A stretch of DNA of 62,714 bases, taken from assembly GCA_011525385.1 (NCBI GenBank), contig WTGF01000066.1, positions 1-62,714 on the forward strand, in the 5' to 3' direction. Below the pieces are notes generated by a model. That model searched no databases, was not told the origin of the DNA, and was given only the letters and a program-made list of their open reading frames with translations. Shown one piece after another: positions 1 to 8,225 of the stretch. Source of the DNA: Chloroflexota bacterium (lineage in GTDB: Bacteria; Chloroflexota; Anaerolineae; Aggregatilineales; Phototrophicaceae). Position 1 is the stretch's first letter; each line of letters begins with the position of its first letter. Both the position numbers and the translations under genes were made by a program.

Positions 1-336
1 TCGGTCCTATGTCCGGCGATTTACACTTATTGAACCCAGTTTTTCAACAGCGTCCGCCGGGTCGCCCCTACCGCCGACTATTATTTTGGAGTGCATTAGC
101 ATGACTTTGTTGGTCCTACTTCTGCGCCTCTTTTTTGATAAACCGTAATCTTCGGTAGCCAAGCAGGTCTATTATTTTGTGTGAGCGCGGTAGCCCAAAT
201 TCGCCGCCGCCGTGCGGCTGTGGTGAATTTTCAGTTTGTTCGTTGCATCGTTCCACTAGATACCATTATAAAGCGATTGCCCTGCCTTCATCGCCCGCTT
301 TCGTTGATTTGATCCGCGATATGTGCTTAACTTGGC
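1..336. other. gene-free left edge with repeat remnants
   Basis: I see no convincing gene here. A GTCGCCCCTAC string at about 61-71 matches the outer arm of hairpin family A, which is intact near the right edge of the window. At about 100-121 the sequence CATGACTTTGTTGGTCCTAC resembles the terminal repeat of the family B element (CATGACTAACTTGGTACTAC near 21.6 and 25.3 kb). The window therefore probably opens inside degraded dispersed repeats. Confidence 0.45.
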
Positions 337-1830
337 ATGAGCATACGACGATTGCTGGCTATGATCCGATTTACGTTCACATGGCTTTTGTTGATCTTTG
401 TTCTCGCTTTGAGCGCAAGCGCCCAGGGCGTGCTCGAATCCGCCGAATGCGTGGCGGAGCCCTACGGTTATGTCTCGCGCTGCGGTTATGTCACCTTGCC
501 GCAAGATTACGATAATCCGGCTGCTGGCAAGGTGGAGATATTCTACACATTGATCAAGAGCAAGGGCCCGCAAGCGAAACCGGATCCCCTGGTTTATTTG
601 GTTGGCGGACCCGGCAGCAGCGGCACGCAACTATTGGAGACCTCGTTTCGTCTATACTTGCGCGCATTTGCCCGTGATCGCGACATCATCGTGATTGACC
701 AGCGGGGCACGGGGCTTTCCAATCCGCCGCTTTATTGCCGCGAAGTCTTGTACCGCATAGACGAAATCTTGCAGAGCAATCACGCCGAGCACGCGGAAGT
801 AGTGCTGGAAATCTTGCGGGAGTGTCACCGCCGCCTTTCCGGGCAGAATATCCATTTCGAGACCTTCCACAGCGAAAACAACGCCCGCGATATTGTCAAC
901 GTGCTGCTCTCCCTGGGATACGAGCAGTGGAACCTGGTCGGCGTGAGTTATGGATCGCGCCTGGCACTGGCCATAATGCGCGATCATCCGCAGTATCTGC
1001 GCAGCGTGATTCTCGATTCCGTTTATCCGCCACAGGCGGATATTTATCTCGATTCCTTTTACAGCGGCGAACGGGCGCTGCAAGAAGTCTTCGCGGCTTG
1101 TTCAGCGTCAGCGACTTGCAGCGAGCGCTACCCGAACCTGGAGTCAGTGTTTTACAACCTTTACCACCACCTGAACCGGGAGCCGGAACTCGCGACTTAT
1201 TCGCCGCCACAGTACAAGACGCTGGAAATTGAAATCAGCGGTTATCGACTGTACGACTGGGTATTCAGTTGGCTCTACGATGTGCAGGTCATCCAGCGCA
1301 TCCCCAATCTGATATACGATTTGCACCAGGGCCAGATACAAGATGTCGTCATCTTTGGGGTCGCGCACGAAGCGCTGATGAGGAATACCTCGCTAGGCAT
1401 GCACTATACCGTGCAATGCCAGGAGGAACATATATCTTCCAACTACCGCGACTATGCGGGATTGATCGCCGCCCACCCCCATCTCAGCGGCTACCTGGAT
1501 TACCCGGTGGAGGGAAGCGCCACCTTGCAGCGCCTCTGTGAAATGTGGGGGGCGGAAGCGCGGCCGGATTCCGCCAACAAGCCGGTTGAAAGCGATATCC
1601 CCGCTCTCCTGCTTTCAGGGAATTTCGATCCCATCACGCCGCCGTCTTATGCCGATATGGCTGATGAAACCTTAAGCATCTCTTACAACTACGTCCTCCC
1701 GCACGTCGGGCATGGCGTCTTGCGCTCGGAGCGCTGCGCGGTAGAGATCGCGCTGGACTTTGTGGACAATCCGGTCAGGGAACCCGATAGCAGTTGCATC
1801 GCCCAGACCTCTTCCATCGAGTTTGAGTAA
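337..1830 (+). CDS. secreted alpha/beta-fold hydrolase (TAP-like peptidase)
   Basis: This 497-residue protein resembles tripeptidyl-aminopeptidase-like (TAP) alpha/beta hydrolases, which release N-terminal peptides or cleave small ester/amide substrates outside the cytoplasm. The N-terminus is a signal peptide with a hydrophobic run followed by SASAQ. The nucleophile elbow GVSYGS lies near residue 203, preceded by an oxyanion-type GGPGSSG near residue 90 and IDQRGTG near 130. The acid probably lies in GNFDPITPP (about 430) and the catalytic His in HVGHG (about 459), within the C-terminal TAP-like domain. A second ATG at 361 would give a more compact signal peptide and may be the real start. 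It is a single gene with no clear partner. The exact substrate cannot be read from the sequence. Confidence 0.85.
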   Translation: MSIRRLLAMIRFTFTWLLLIFVLALSASAQGVLESAECVAEPYGYVSRCGYVTLPQDYDNPAAGKVEIFYTLIKSKGPQAKPDPLVYLVGGPGSSGTQLLETSFRLYLRAFARDRDIIVIDQRGTGLSNPPLYCREVLYRIDEILQSNHAEHAEVVLEILRECHRRLSGQNIHFETFHSENNARDIVNVLLSLGYEQWNLVGVSYGSRLALAIMRDHPQYLRSVILDSVYPPQADIYLDSFYSGERALQEVFAACSASATCSERYPNLESVFYNLYHHLNREPELATYSPPQYKTLEIEISGYRLYDWVFSWLYDVQVIQRIPNLIYDLHQGQIQDVVIFGVAHEALMRNTSLGMHYTVQCQEEHISSNYRDYAGLIAAHPHLSGYLDYPVEGSATLQRLCEMWGAEARPDSANKPVESDIPALLLSGNFDPITPPSYADMADETLSISYNYVLPHVGHGVLRSERCAVEIALDFVDNPVREPDSSCIAQTSSIEFE

Positions 1831-1998
1831 ATCAAACAAAGTTGCCACATAAACTGCCCCTGCCAAACCGTTATCCCCAAAAGTGAATCTGCACAGATCG
1901 CGCGATAACAACATCTTGCTATGCTTTGCGCGCTAGCTATTCTAAACATAGAAAGGCGCAAAATATCTGTCAATTTGTTATATAAACAGCAATAAGCC

Positions 1999-2026
1999 TT
2001 GCACTAATAATTATTTCATATAACAT
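1999..2026 (+). promoter_or_regulatory. candidate sigma-70-type promoter
   Basis: TTGCAC (1999-2004) is followed after 16 bp by TAACAT (2021-2026) in an AT-rich stretch 40 bp upstream of the haloperoxidase-like gene. An AAGGGA-type ribosome site follows at about 2052. This is pattern matching only. Confidence 0.35.
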
Positions 2027-2066
2027 ACTATCTCTTTACATGTAGCCGACTGAAGGGACGGATACG

Positions 2067-4175
2067 ATGACTTTTCGTTTGATATTTTATGTGGTCAAGG
2101 TGACGATGTTCATTTTGACCATGTTATTGGCAGGATCAGTTAGCGCTCAGCGAGCGCCCGGTTCTGAGGGCGCGACCTTTCGCATCGCAGGGGCAAACCC
2201 GCTTCCAGATATTGTTTTGCCCAGGCTGATCCCGATTATAGCGGCGGATGTATCGCTGACACTAGGCGACGCGACTCTAATCAACCGAATTAACTTCGTG
2301 TTGGCCTTGGGCATGGTCGATGCGGCGGCCCCTTACCATCCAAGTGCTGTTGGCATTTACACTCGGTTAGAGCGTCAACCGGAGACGCAGCATACGACAC
2401 GCAACATCAATATCGCTATGATGCATGCGGCTTATCATGTTTTGTCGGGCATGTTGCCGGAAAGGCAAGCGGTATGGCGCGAGATGATGACCGACAGCGG
2501 TCTCGACCCGGAGGACGACGGCCGAGATGTCAATTCGCCGGAGGGCATCGGCAATGCCGCCGGTAAGGGAGCGCTCGCCGGACGGCTCTTTGATGGCATG
2601 AACCAAACTGGAGATTATGCGGATACGACCGGATATGCGCCAGTTAACAGCGCTTACAACCTGGTTGACGCTTCGCGTTGGCAACCTGGAATCCGGCGCC
2701 AGGGCAATGGCATATACACCGTGCAGCAATTCGTCACGCCACAATTGGCGAACACGGAACCCTTCGCCAGTTTTGATCCGCGCGAGTTTCGCGTTGGGCC
2801 GCCCTTGGCCAGCGATCCTGACAACTGGGAAGCATACAAGCGTCAAGCGGACCATGTGCTTTCCATCTCTGCGGGTCTTACGGATGAAGAGAAGATGAAA
2901 GCGGAACTCTTCGACAACAAGATCCTTTCGCTTACCTATTCATATCTCCACGCGGCTTTCGTCAACAATTTGTCGCCGGCCGACTTCGCCCGTGGATATC
3001 TGCTCGCGATGGCAGCGGCGCTTGATGGCTCGATCACAATCTGGCAGGAGAAGGCGCGCTATGATGGTATTCGCCCCTTTAGCGCCGTTCGGCATATATA
3101 CGACGACGAGACGGTTATAGCATGGGGCGGTCCCGGCAGAGGTCGAGCGGAAATCCCAGCTAAAGCCTGGCAAAGTTATCTGCCTGAAGCCGATCACCCG
3201 GAGTATCCCTCGGGATCAACCTGCGGCTGTTATGCGCACGCGCAGGCAATGCGACGCTTCCTGGGCACGGACGCGCTTGATTGGACTGTATCCTATCCAG
3301 CCGGCTCATCCAGGATTGAGCCCGGATTCGCTCCCGAACAAGACATGGAGCTGAACTTTGCAACCTGGACAGACTTCGCGCGCGATTGCGGCCAGAGTCG
3401 CGTTTGGGGTGGGGTACATTTCCAGGCCGCCGTAGACGCAAGCGTAGAAATCTGCAGTGTGTTCGGCGATATGGCATTCGATTACTACCAGAGCACGATC
3501 GACGGACTTGTGCCGGAGCGACGGCCAGCGCAAGCCCTCGCTCCGGATCCACTGTACGTCACTTCGAATGCCAACGCAGCTTCCAGGGCACAGCCACCGG
3601 AGGCAACGTCGCCCACGCCCGAAAGTTGTGAAAGAGTGGTGGATTCGGTGATGGTCACTTCGGCGACAAGCGGTTTCGAATGTCAACAAGTGGAGATTGA
3701 TGGATTGGACGGTCCCAACAATCTAATCAATGCGCTGGAACTCAGCGGCGATCTAAGTTTGGGAGTACAGGTCTGTTTCAAAGGACGGGGCGCGCTGCTT
3801 TTGCTAGAAGAGTCGATTGACGCGCCACGCTTGTCCTTTGTAAATACCTACGGGTTGGCGGGAACGACCTGCGCCTGGATTGACCAGCCCGGTACGCTCG
3901 TTCTGGTTCCCACACAAGTCTCTTTTCAAGAATCCCAAGCCGGGATTGCCGTGAACGCCGTGCAATACCGACGTCTTGACAATTGCGCGATTACGACGAC
4001 GCACAAGCTCAACTTTCGCGCAGCGCCAGACGGCGGCGAGCTTCTCGATATCATTCCACTTGAAACAACGTTGATCGCGCAAGCCCGCACGGATAAATGG
4101 TTCAACGTCAGCTTCCGCGATAGTTGGGGTTGGGTCAGCGCCGACTTCGTTCGGACCGACGGGAATTGCGAGTAG
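2067..4175 (+). CDS. secreted vanadium-haloperoxidase-like PAP2 protein with C-terminal SH3 domain
   Basis: This 702-residue protein has a signal peptide (cleavage near SVSAQ), a long helical PAP2/vanadium-dependent haloperoxidase domain, and a C-terminal bacterial SH3 domain (about 640-700, with LNFRAAPDGG and GWVSADFV). The three vanadate/phosphate-binding motifs can be seen: KARYDGIRP (about 329-337, K-x6-RP), PSGS (about 381-384) and SRVWGGVHF (about 443-451). In classical haloperoxidases and PAP2 phosphatases the second motif is PSGH; here the acid-base His position is Ser. The SH3 domain suggests attachment to the cell wall or to glycan. The protein could halogenate, oxidise or hydrolyse phosphate, and the sequence does not decide between these. 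The start has an AAGGGACGG ribosome site. Confidence 0.8.
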   Translation: MTFRLIFYVVKVTMFILTMLLAGSVSAQRAPGSEGATFRIAGANPLPDIVLPRLIPIIAADVSLTLGDATLINRINFVLALGMVDAAAPYHPSAVGIYTRLERQPETQHTTRNINIAMMHAAYHVLSGMLPERQAVWREMMTDSGLDPEDDGRDVNSPEGIGNAAGKGALAGRLFDGMNQTGDYADTTGYAPVNSAYNLVDASRWQPGIRRQGNGIYTVQQFVTPQLANTEPFASFDPREFRVGPPLASDPDNWEAYKRQADHVLSISAGLTDEEKMKAELFDNKILSLTYSYLHAAFVNNLSPADFARGYLLAMAAALDGSITIWQEKARYDGIRPFSAVRHIYDDETVIAWGGPGRGRAEIPAKAWQSYLPEADHPEYPSGSTCGCYAHAQAMRRFLGTDALDWTVSYPAGSSRIEPGFAPEQDMELNFATWTDFARDCGQSRVWGGVHFQAAVDASVEICSVFGDMAFDYYQSTIDGLVPERRPAQALAPDPLYVTSNANAASRAQPPEATSPTPESCERVVDSVMVTSATSGFECQQVEIDGLDGPNNLINALELSGDLSLGVQVCFKGRGALLLLEESIDAPRLSFVNTYGLAGTTCAWIDQPGTLVLVPTQVSFQESQAGIAVNAVQYRRLDNCAITTTHKLNFRAAPDGGELLDIIPLETTLIAQARTDKWFNVSFRDSWGWVSADFVRTDGNCE

Positions 4176-4307
4176 GAAACAAATGGCTCTGTTTTCGGAT
4201 TGCGGATACTGGCCGGCCAGGTCCGCAGTCCGATAGTCCAGCGCCTGAAATCTCCCGGCATTCGTGATATAGTGGGCAATGCGCCCGGTATAGCCACGAG
4301 CCAACTG

Positions 4308-5258
4308 ATGATCTCACTTGCCGACATACAGAAAGCTGCAGACAGTGTGCAGGAGTTCTACCGCCGCACGCCGCAATGGACCTCGACGACGCTCAGCCAG
4401 CGGCTTGGAACCAATGTTCATTTGAAGCTGGAATTGTTCCAGCACAGCGGCTCTTTCAAGACGCGCGGCTGCTTTCATCAGATGCTGTCTTTGGACCAAG
4501 CGGCGCTGGATAAAGGCGTGGTGGCGGTCAGCGGCGGGAATTTCGCCCGCGCCGTCGGCTATTGCAGCGGCGTCCTCGGCGCCGATGCCATCGTCTGTAT
4601 GCCGGAAAACGCGCCGGGTGGCTCGATTGACGCCACCCGCGATTACGGCGCCGAGGTCGAATTGCTGCCGGATGCCGTTGCGGCCTTCGCCCGCGCCGAT
4701 GAATGGGTTGCACAGGGACGAAGCTCTCTGCATCCGTTTGACAATCCCGCGCAGATGGCGGGCAACGGCACCGTTGGGCTGGAAATCCTGGAAGATTGCC
4801 CGCAAATGACCGATATCATCGTCAGCATCGGCGGCGGCGGCTTGATCGCCGGCATCATATGCGCCATCAAGGCCGTCAAACCCGCGGCGCGCATCTGGGG
4901 CGTGGAACCGGAAAAAGCGCCGACCATGGCGCGCGCCCTGGAGGCTGGCAAGATCGTCAACATCAGACCGACCTCACTCTCCAAAACGCTGGGCGGTCCC
5001 TTCGTCGGACAGACCGGTCTGGATCTGTGCGGCGCGCATCTGGAGGATGTGATCATTGTCAGCGATCTCGAGATGATTGCCGCGCAGCAAATCATGCTGG
5101 AAAGCGAGAAAGTCTTCGCCGAACTCGCGGCTGCCAGTACGCTTGCCGCCGCGGAAAAGATCAAGGACCGACTGAGGGACGGGGATCATCTGGTGCTGCT
5201 GATCTGTGGTGGCAATGACTCGGTCGCGGATGTCGCCGCCTACGCCAAGATGCTTTAG
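4308..5258 (+). CDS. PLP-dependent threonine/serine dehydratase-family protein
   Basis: This is a fold-type II PLP enzyme of 316 residues. It has the Lys-containing motif SGSFKTRG near residue 48, a phosphate-binding SIGGGGL loop near 177, and the general length of serine/threonine ammonia-lyases (IlvA/TdcB or serine racemase group). These deaminate L-Thr or L-Ser to 2-oxo acids in the cytoplasm. I start at ATG 4308 (MISLADIQ), because the 36 codons upstream in frame do not resemble the family. A second family member lies at 45146-46093; the two are diverged and so are not recent copies. This one ends 11 bp before the convergent FGGY kinase. Confidence 0.85.
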   Translation: MISLADIQKAADSVQEFYRRTPQWTSTTLSQRLGTNVHLKLELFQHSGSFKTRGCFHQMLSLDQAALDKGVVAVSGGNFARAVGYCSGVLGADAIVCMPENAPGGSIDATRDYGAEVELLPDAVAAFARADEWVAQGRSSLHPFDNPAQMAGNGTVGLEILEDCPQMTDIIVSIGGGGLIAGIICAIKAVKPAARIWGVEPEKAPTMARALEAGKIVNIRPTSLSKTLGGPFVGQTGLDLCGAHLEDVIIVSDLEMIAAQQIMLESEKVFAELAAASTLAAAEKIKDRLRDGDHLVLLICGGNDSVADVAAYAKML

Positions 5259-5269
5259 GTCGCGAAGCC

Positions 5270-6718
5270 TCAGCCATAAAGGCGCTGATACAAATCAACC
5301 TGTCGCGTCCGCGCCGCTGCGTAAATTGGCACATGTTCGGGATTGGGACGCAGGACGCGGCTGATCCGCGGCGGTTCCGCGTCTAGCGGCGTGCCGTCCA
5401 GCCGGTTGCGCAAGAGCAGCGCCACGCCACGGGCGGTGATCTCGGCCTCGGCCAGCAGTTGAATGGGCGCATTGAAAGCGTCGGCAATCATCTGGGTCCA
5501 GGCGGGCGACGACCCCAAGGCGCCTCCCCCGGCTATCACCGTGCTTTCTTCTGATTTGAGCTGGTCGAAGATCATAGACAGGCGGATCGCTACCGCTTCC
5601 AGTTGCGCCTGCATGATATCGAGCTTGCTGGTGCTGCGACGGATGCCGTGTATGGTGCCTGATGCGTCCGACTGCCACCCCGGGCTGCGTTCGCCCGCGA
5701 TTAAAGGCAAAACCGTCAACCGGTGTTGATCGGGGCGGACTTCGCTCAAATGCGCGTTGAGAGAAGTCGTATCAAGTCCCAGTTCTTCCACCGCCCACTG
5801 ATGCACATTGCCGCCTTCGCTGGTAGCGCCGCCAACCAGAGGCATGCCCCGGCAGACGAGATATCGCCAAAGCCCATCGGGCAGTGTTTCCACCCGCGTA
5901 ACAACTCTCAAGGCCGACGTGGTGCCAACGGTTAGGGCGATATGACGGGCATCGATGGCGCCTGATCCCAGGTTGGCGACAGCGCCATCGCCCAAAGCCA
6001 GAAAAAATGGCACAGCACTTAACTGTGTCCAGCGCCGGGCGTAAGCGTCCGCCAATCCGATCTGGCAGGCATCGAAGTCCGCCAGGTTGGGCAGCCGTTC
6101 CAAAAGATCATCGCCGAGCAATTGTCGGATGAAACCTGCGTGCCAGCGCAAGCCCTCCGTCCCCAGCAAACCGGACCAACTTGCCAGGGAATAGCTGATC
6201 GGCGCCTCGCGCCCAAACCATTGACGATAGAAATAACCGCCTATGTCGCTAATCCGCTGAATCCGTCTGAAAGACTGAGAATCGGCTTCTTTCATGAAGG
6301 CATATTGCGCAGGGAAATAGGCGGGATGTATGAAACAGCCGGTGGCTTGATGATAGGCGTCGGGCGCGCCTCCGAGCCTGTGCGTCAAGTCCGTTATCGC
6401 GCTGCGGCCGCGCGTATCGGCATAAGTCAGGACTGGTGTACAGGCTCGTCCATCCGCATCGACGCCCAGCCAGTTGCCGGCGAAGCTGGCCATGCCCACC
6501 GCAGTGATGGACTCCGCCGCCGGATGCGTCAGTATGTCGTCCAGACAGGCTTCGGTCAAGGCTTGCAAATGATCGGCCTGGGCTTCCGCCTTGCCGTCAT
6601 GGTCCGTTTCGAAGTCATGCTTGCGGCTGCAAGTCGCTCCCTCGATCAAGCGCGCACTGTCATCGAAGAGCAGTGTACGGACGGACGAGCTTCCCAAGTC
6701 AATGACGAGGAGGGTCAT
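5270..6718 (-). CDS. FGGY-family carbohydrate kinase (gluconokinase/xylulokinase-like)
   Basis: This 482-residue sugar kinase of the FGGY family transfers phosphate from ATP to a sugar, sugar acid or polyol. The N-terminal phosphate-1 motif IDLGSSSVRTLLFD is present, as are GDGAVANLGSGA (about 245-256, with catalytic-type Asp) and a C-terminal nucleotide-binding AGGGALGSSPAW (about 395-406). Overall it looks closest to gluconokinase or xylulokinase branches. It follows the aldo/keto reductase gene on the same strand with a 7-bp gap, so the two are very likely co-transcribed and act on related carbohydrates. The substrate remains an inference. Confidence 0.87.
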   Translation of the reverse strand: MTLLVIDLGSSSVRTLLFDDSARLIEGATCSRKHDFETDHDGKAEAQADHLQALTEACLDDILTHPAAESITAVGMASFAGNWLGVDADGRACTPVLTYADTRGRSAITDLTHRLGGAPDAYHQATGCFIHPAYFPAQYAFMKEADSQSFRRIQRISDIGGYFYRQWFGREAPISYSLASWSGLLGTEGLRWHAGFIRQLLGDDLLERLPNLADFDACQIGLADAYARRWTQLSAVPFFLALGDGAVANLGSGAIDARHIALTVGTTSALRVVTRVETLPDGLWRYLVCRGMPLVGGATSEGGNVHQWAVEELGLDTTSLNAHLSEVRPDQHRLTVLPLIAGERSPGWQSDASGTIHGIRRSTSKLDIMQAQLEAVAIRLSMIFDQLKSEESTVIAGGGALGSSPAWTQMIADAFNAPIQLLAEAEITARGVALLLRNRLDGTPLDAEPPRISRVLRPNPEHVPIYAAARTRQVDLYQRLYG

Positions 6719-6725
6719 CGGCGCC

Positions 6726-7709
6726 CTATTCGCTTAAGATCGCCTCGATCCGCGCCAGCTCATCGTCGCTGAATTCGAGGTTATTCAGCGCGACGACCGC
6801 ATCTTCGATCTGCGAGGGCTTGCTCGCGCCGATCAGAGCCGAGGTCATCTCTGGAAGCCGCAGCGTCCAGGCCAAGGCCATTTGCGCCATGTTTTGGCCG
6901 CGCTCGCGCGCGATGGCATTCAGTTTGATGACCTTATCGATCTTTTCTTGCGAAAGGCGATCGCCCCATTGCAGCTTGATGGCGCGTGAATCTTCCGGCG
7001 TGGATCCGATGTACTTGTTGGTCAAGATACCTTGATCGAGCGGCGAGAAAGCGATACAGCCGATGCCTTCGTCACCCAGAACATCGGTCAATCCGTCTTC
7101 GATCCAGCGGTCAAACATATTATAGCGCGGCTGATGGATCAAGCAGGGTGTGCCCAATTCGCGCAGAATCCGCGCCGCTTCGCGCGCCATTGCCGGGCGA
7201 TAACTCGAGATGCCCGCGTAGAGCGCGCGACCGCTGCGCACGATGTGATCAAGCGCTCCCATGGTTTCTTCGAGCGGCGTGTCGGGATCGGGGCGATGGC
7301 TGTAAAAGATGTCAAAGTAGTCGAGGCCGGCGCGCTTGAGGCTCTGGTCGCAACTGGCGATGAGAGACTTGCGCGAGCCCCATTCGCCGTAGGGTCCCTC
7401 CCACATGCGATAGCCCGCCTTGTTGGAAACGATGAGTTCGTCGCGATAAGGCGCCAGGTCCTGGCGGAAGACCTGGGCGAAGGTCTCTTCCGCAGAGCCG
7501 GGCGGCGGACCATAGTTGTTGGCGATGTCGATATGCGTGATGCCCAGGTCGAATGCCGTCCGCAGCATGTCGCGCGAGTTTTCTATCGTATCGACACCGC
7601 CGAAGTTCCACCAGATGCCGATCGAAATCGCCGGCAACAGCAAGCCACTGCGGCCAGATCGACGATATTTCATCGTGTCGTAGCGCGTGCCCGCGGCCTG
7701 ATAAACCAT
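6726..7709 (-). CDS. aldo/keto reductase, L-glyceraldehyde-3-phosphate reductase-like
   Basis: This 327-residue NADPH-dependent aldo/keto reductase has an N-terminus that closely follows the YghZ/Gpr group (RYDTMKYRRSGRSGLLLPAI). The catalytic tetrad is recognisable: Asp in HIDIANNYG (about 58), Tyr in the same segment, Lys in VSNKAGYRM (about 94) and His in FYSHRPDPDT (about 131). Members of this group reduce L-glyceraldehyde 3-phosphate or other toxic aldehydes. It is the first gene of a two-gene operon with the FGGY kinase. Confidence 0.88.
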   Translation of the reverse strand: MVYQAAGTRYDTMKYRRSGRSGLLLPAISIGIWWNFGGVDTIENSRDMLRTAFDLGITHIDIANNYGPPPGSAEETFAQVFRQDLAPYRDELIVSNKAGYRMWEGPYGEWGSRKSLIASCDQSLKRAGLDYFDIFYSHRPDPDTPLEETMGALDHIVRSGRALYAGISSYRPAMAREAARILRELGTPCLIHQPRYNMFDRWIEDGLTDVLGDEGIGCIAFSPLDQGILTNKYIGSTPEDSRAIKLQWGDRLSQEKIDKVIKLNAIARERGQNMAQMALAWTLRLPEMTSALIGASKPSQIEDAVVALNNLEFSDDELARIEAILSE

Positions 7710-8162
7710 AGTTCATCTCCTCATAAAGCATGTTGGATAAGCGAAGCCCCACAAATATAACATAGCGCGTCATTTAATCCTCGTCTCATCCGTGCGCTCA
7801 GGACATTCGCTTCAGAACCGACAGGTGCGTTTCAGATTATTGACAATTAACCACCGAGGACACCGAGGGTCGCGTAGACACTGACCGCCAGCACCGAGAT
7901 TTAGCCCCTTGCCGCCGAAAAGGAGGCGAAGTAGCCGCTCGGCGGCAGCGAATAGGTCACAGGAATGTCCCGCTCACGCAAAATCGCAAGCGTTCTCGTC
8001 GCATGAGCGACGCGCTATACGTAAACAGGTGCGACATACCATGTCGCCCGTTATGGCATCGTCGGGCGACCAGATTGGCCGACCCTACATTTCGGTAGAT
8101 TTATCTGACATTCGACATATTTTGATTCTGGCGCGATTGCTCTGCCAAGCAAGATTGCAGCC
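7710..8162. repeat. intergenic repeat mosaic
   Basis: No gene is apparent. At 7853-7900 there is a family D/E mosaic (ACCACCGAGGACACCGAGG followed by GCGTAGACACTGACC). At 7932-8040 lies a copy of family C, starting TAGCCGCTCGGCGG and containing the hairpin GTCGC-ATGA-GCGAC at about 7999-8012. At about 8030-8092 two hairpins of family A follow: GCGACAT-acc-ATGTCGC, and GTCGGGCGACC paired loosely with GGCCGACCC. The order of modules differs from other gaps, so the families seem to be combined freely. Confidence 0.7.
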
Positions 8163-8190
8163 ATGACATGGCGCAAGGGCGTGATACAAT
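8163..8190 (+). promoter_or_regulatory. candidate promoter of the 8226 gene
   Basis: ATGACA (8163-8168) and TACAAT (8185-8190) are separated by 16 bp, 35 bp upstream of the start codon. The same 16-bp spacing recurs at three other candidate promoters in this window. Not tested. Confidence 0.4.
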
Positions 8191-8225
8191 AGGCAGCGCC
8201 TTCCGCCAGAGACCTTGGGATTGCA

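Noticed and set aside
177..515. 112-residue open frame at the left edge
   Set aside because: Its second half overlaps the hydrolase gene in another frame, it has no family pattern, and its start lies in repeat-like sequence.
4200..4307. 36-codon N-terminal extension of the PLP dehydratase
   Set aside because: The family begins at MISLADIQ; the extension covers intergenic sequence.
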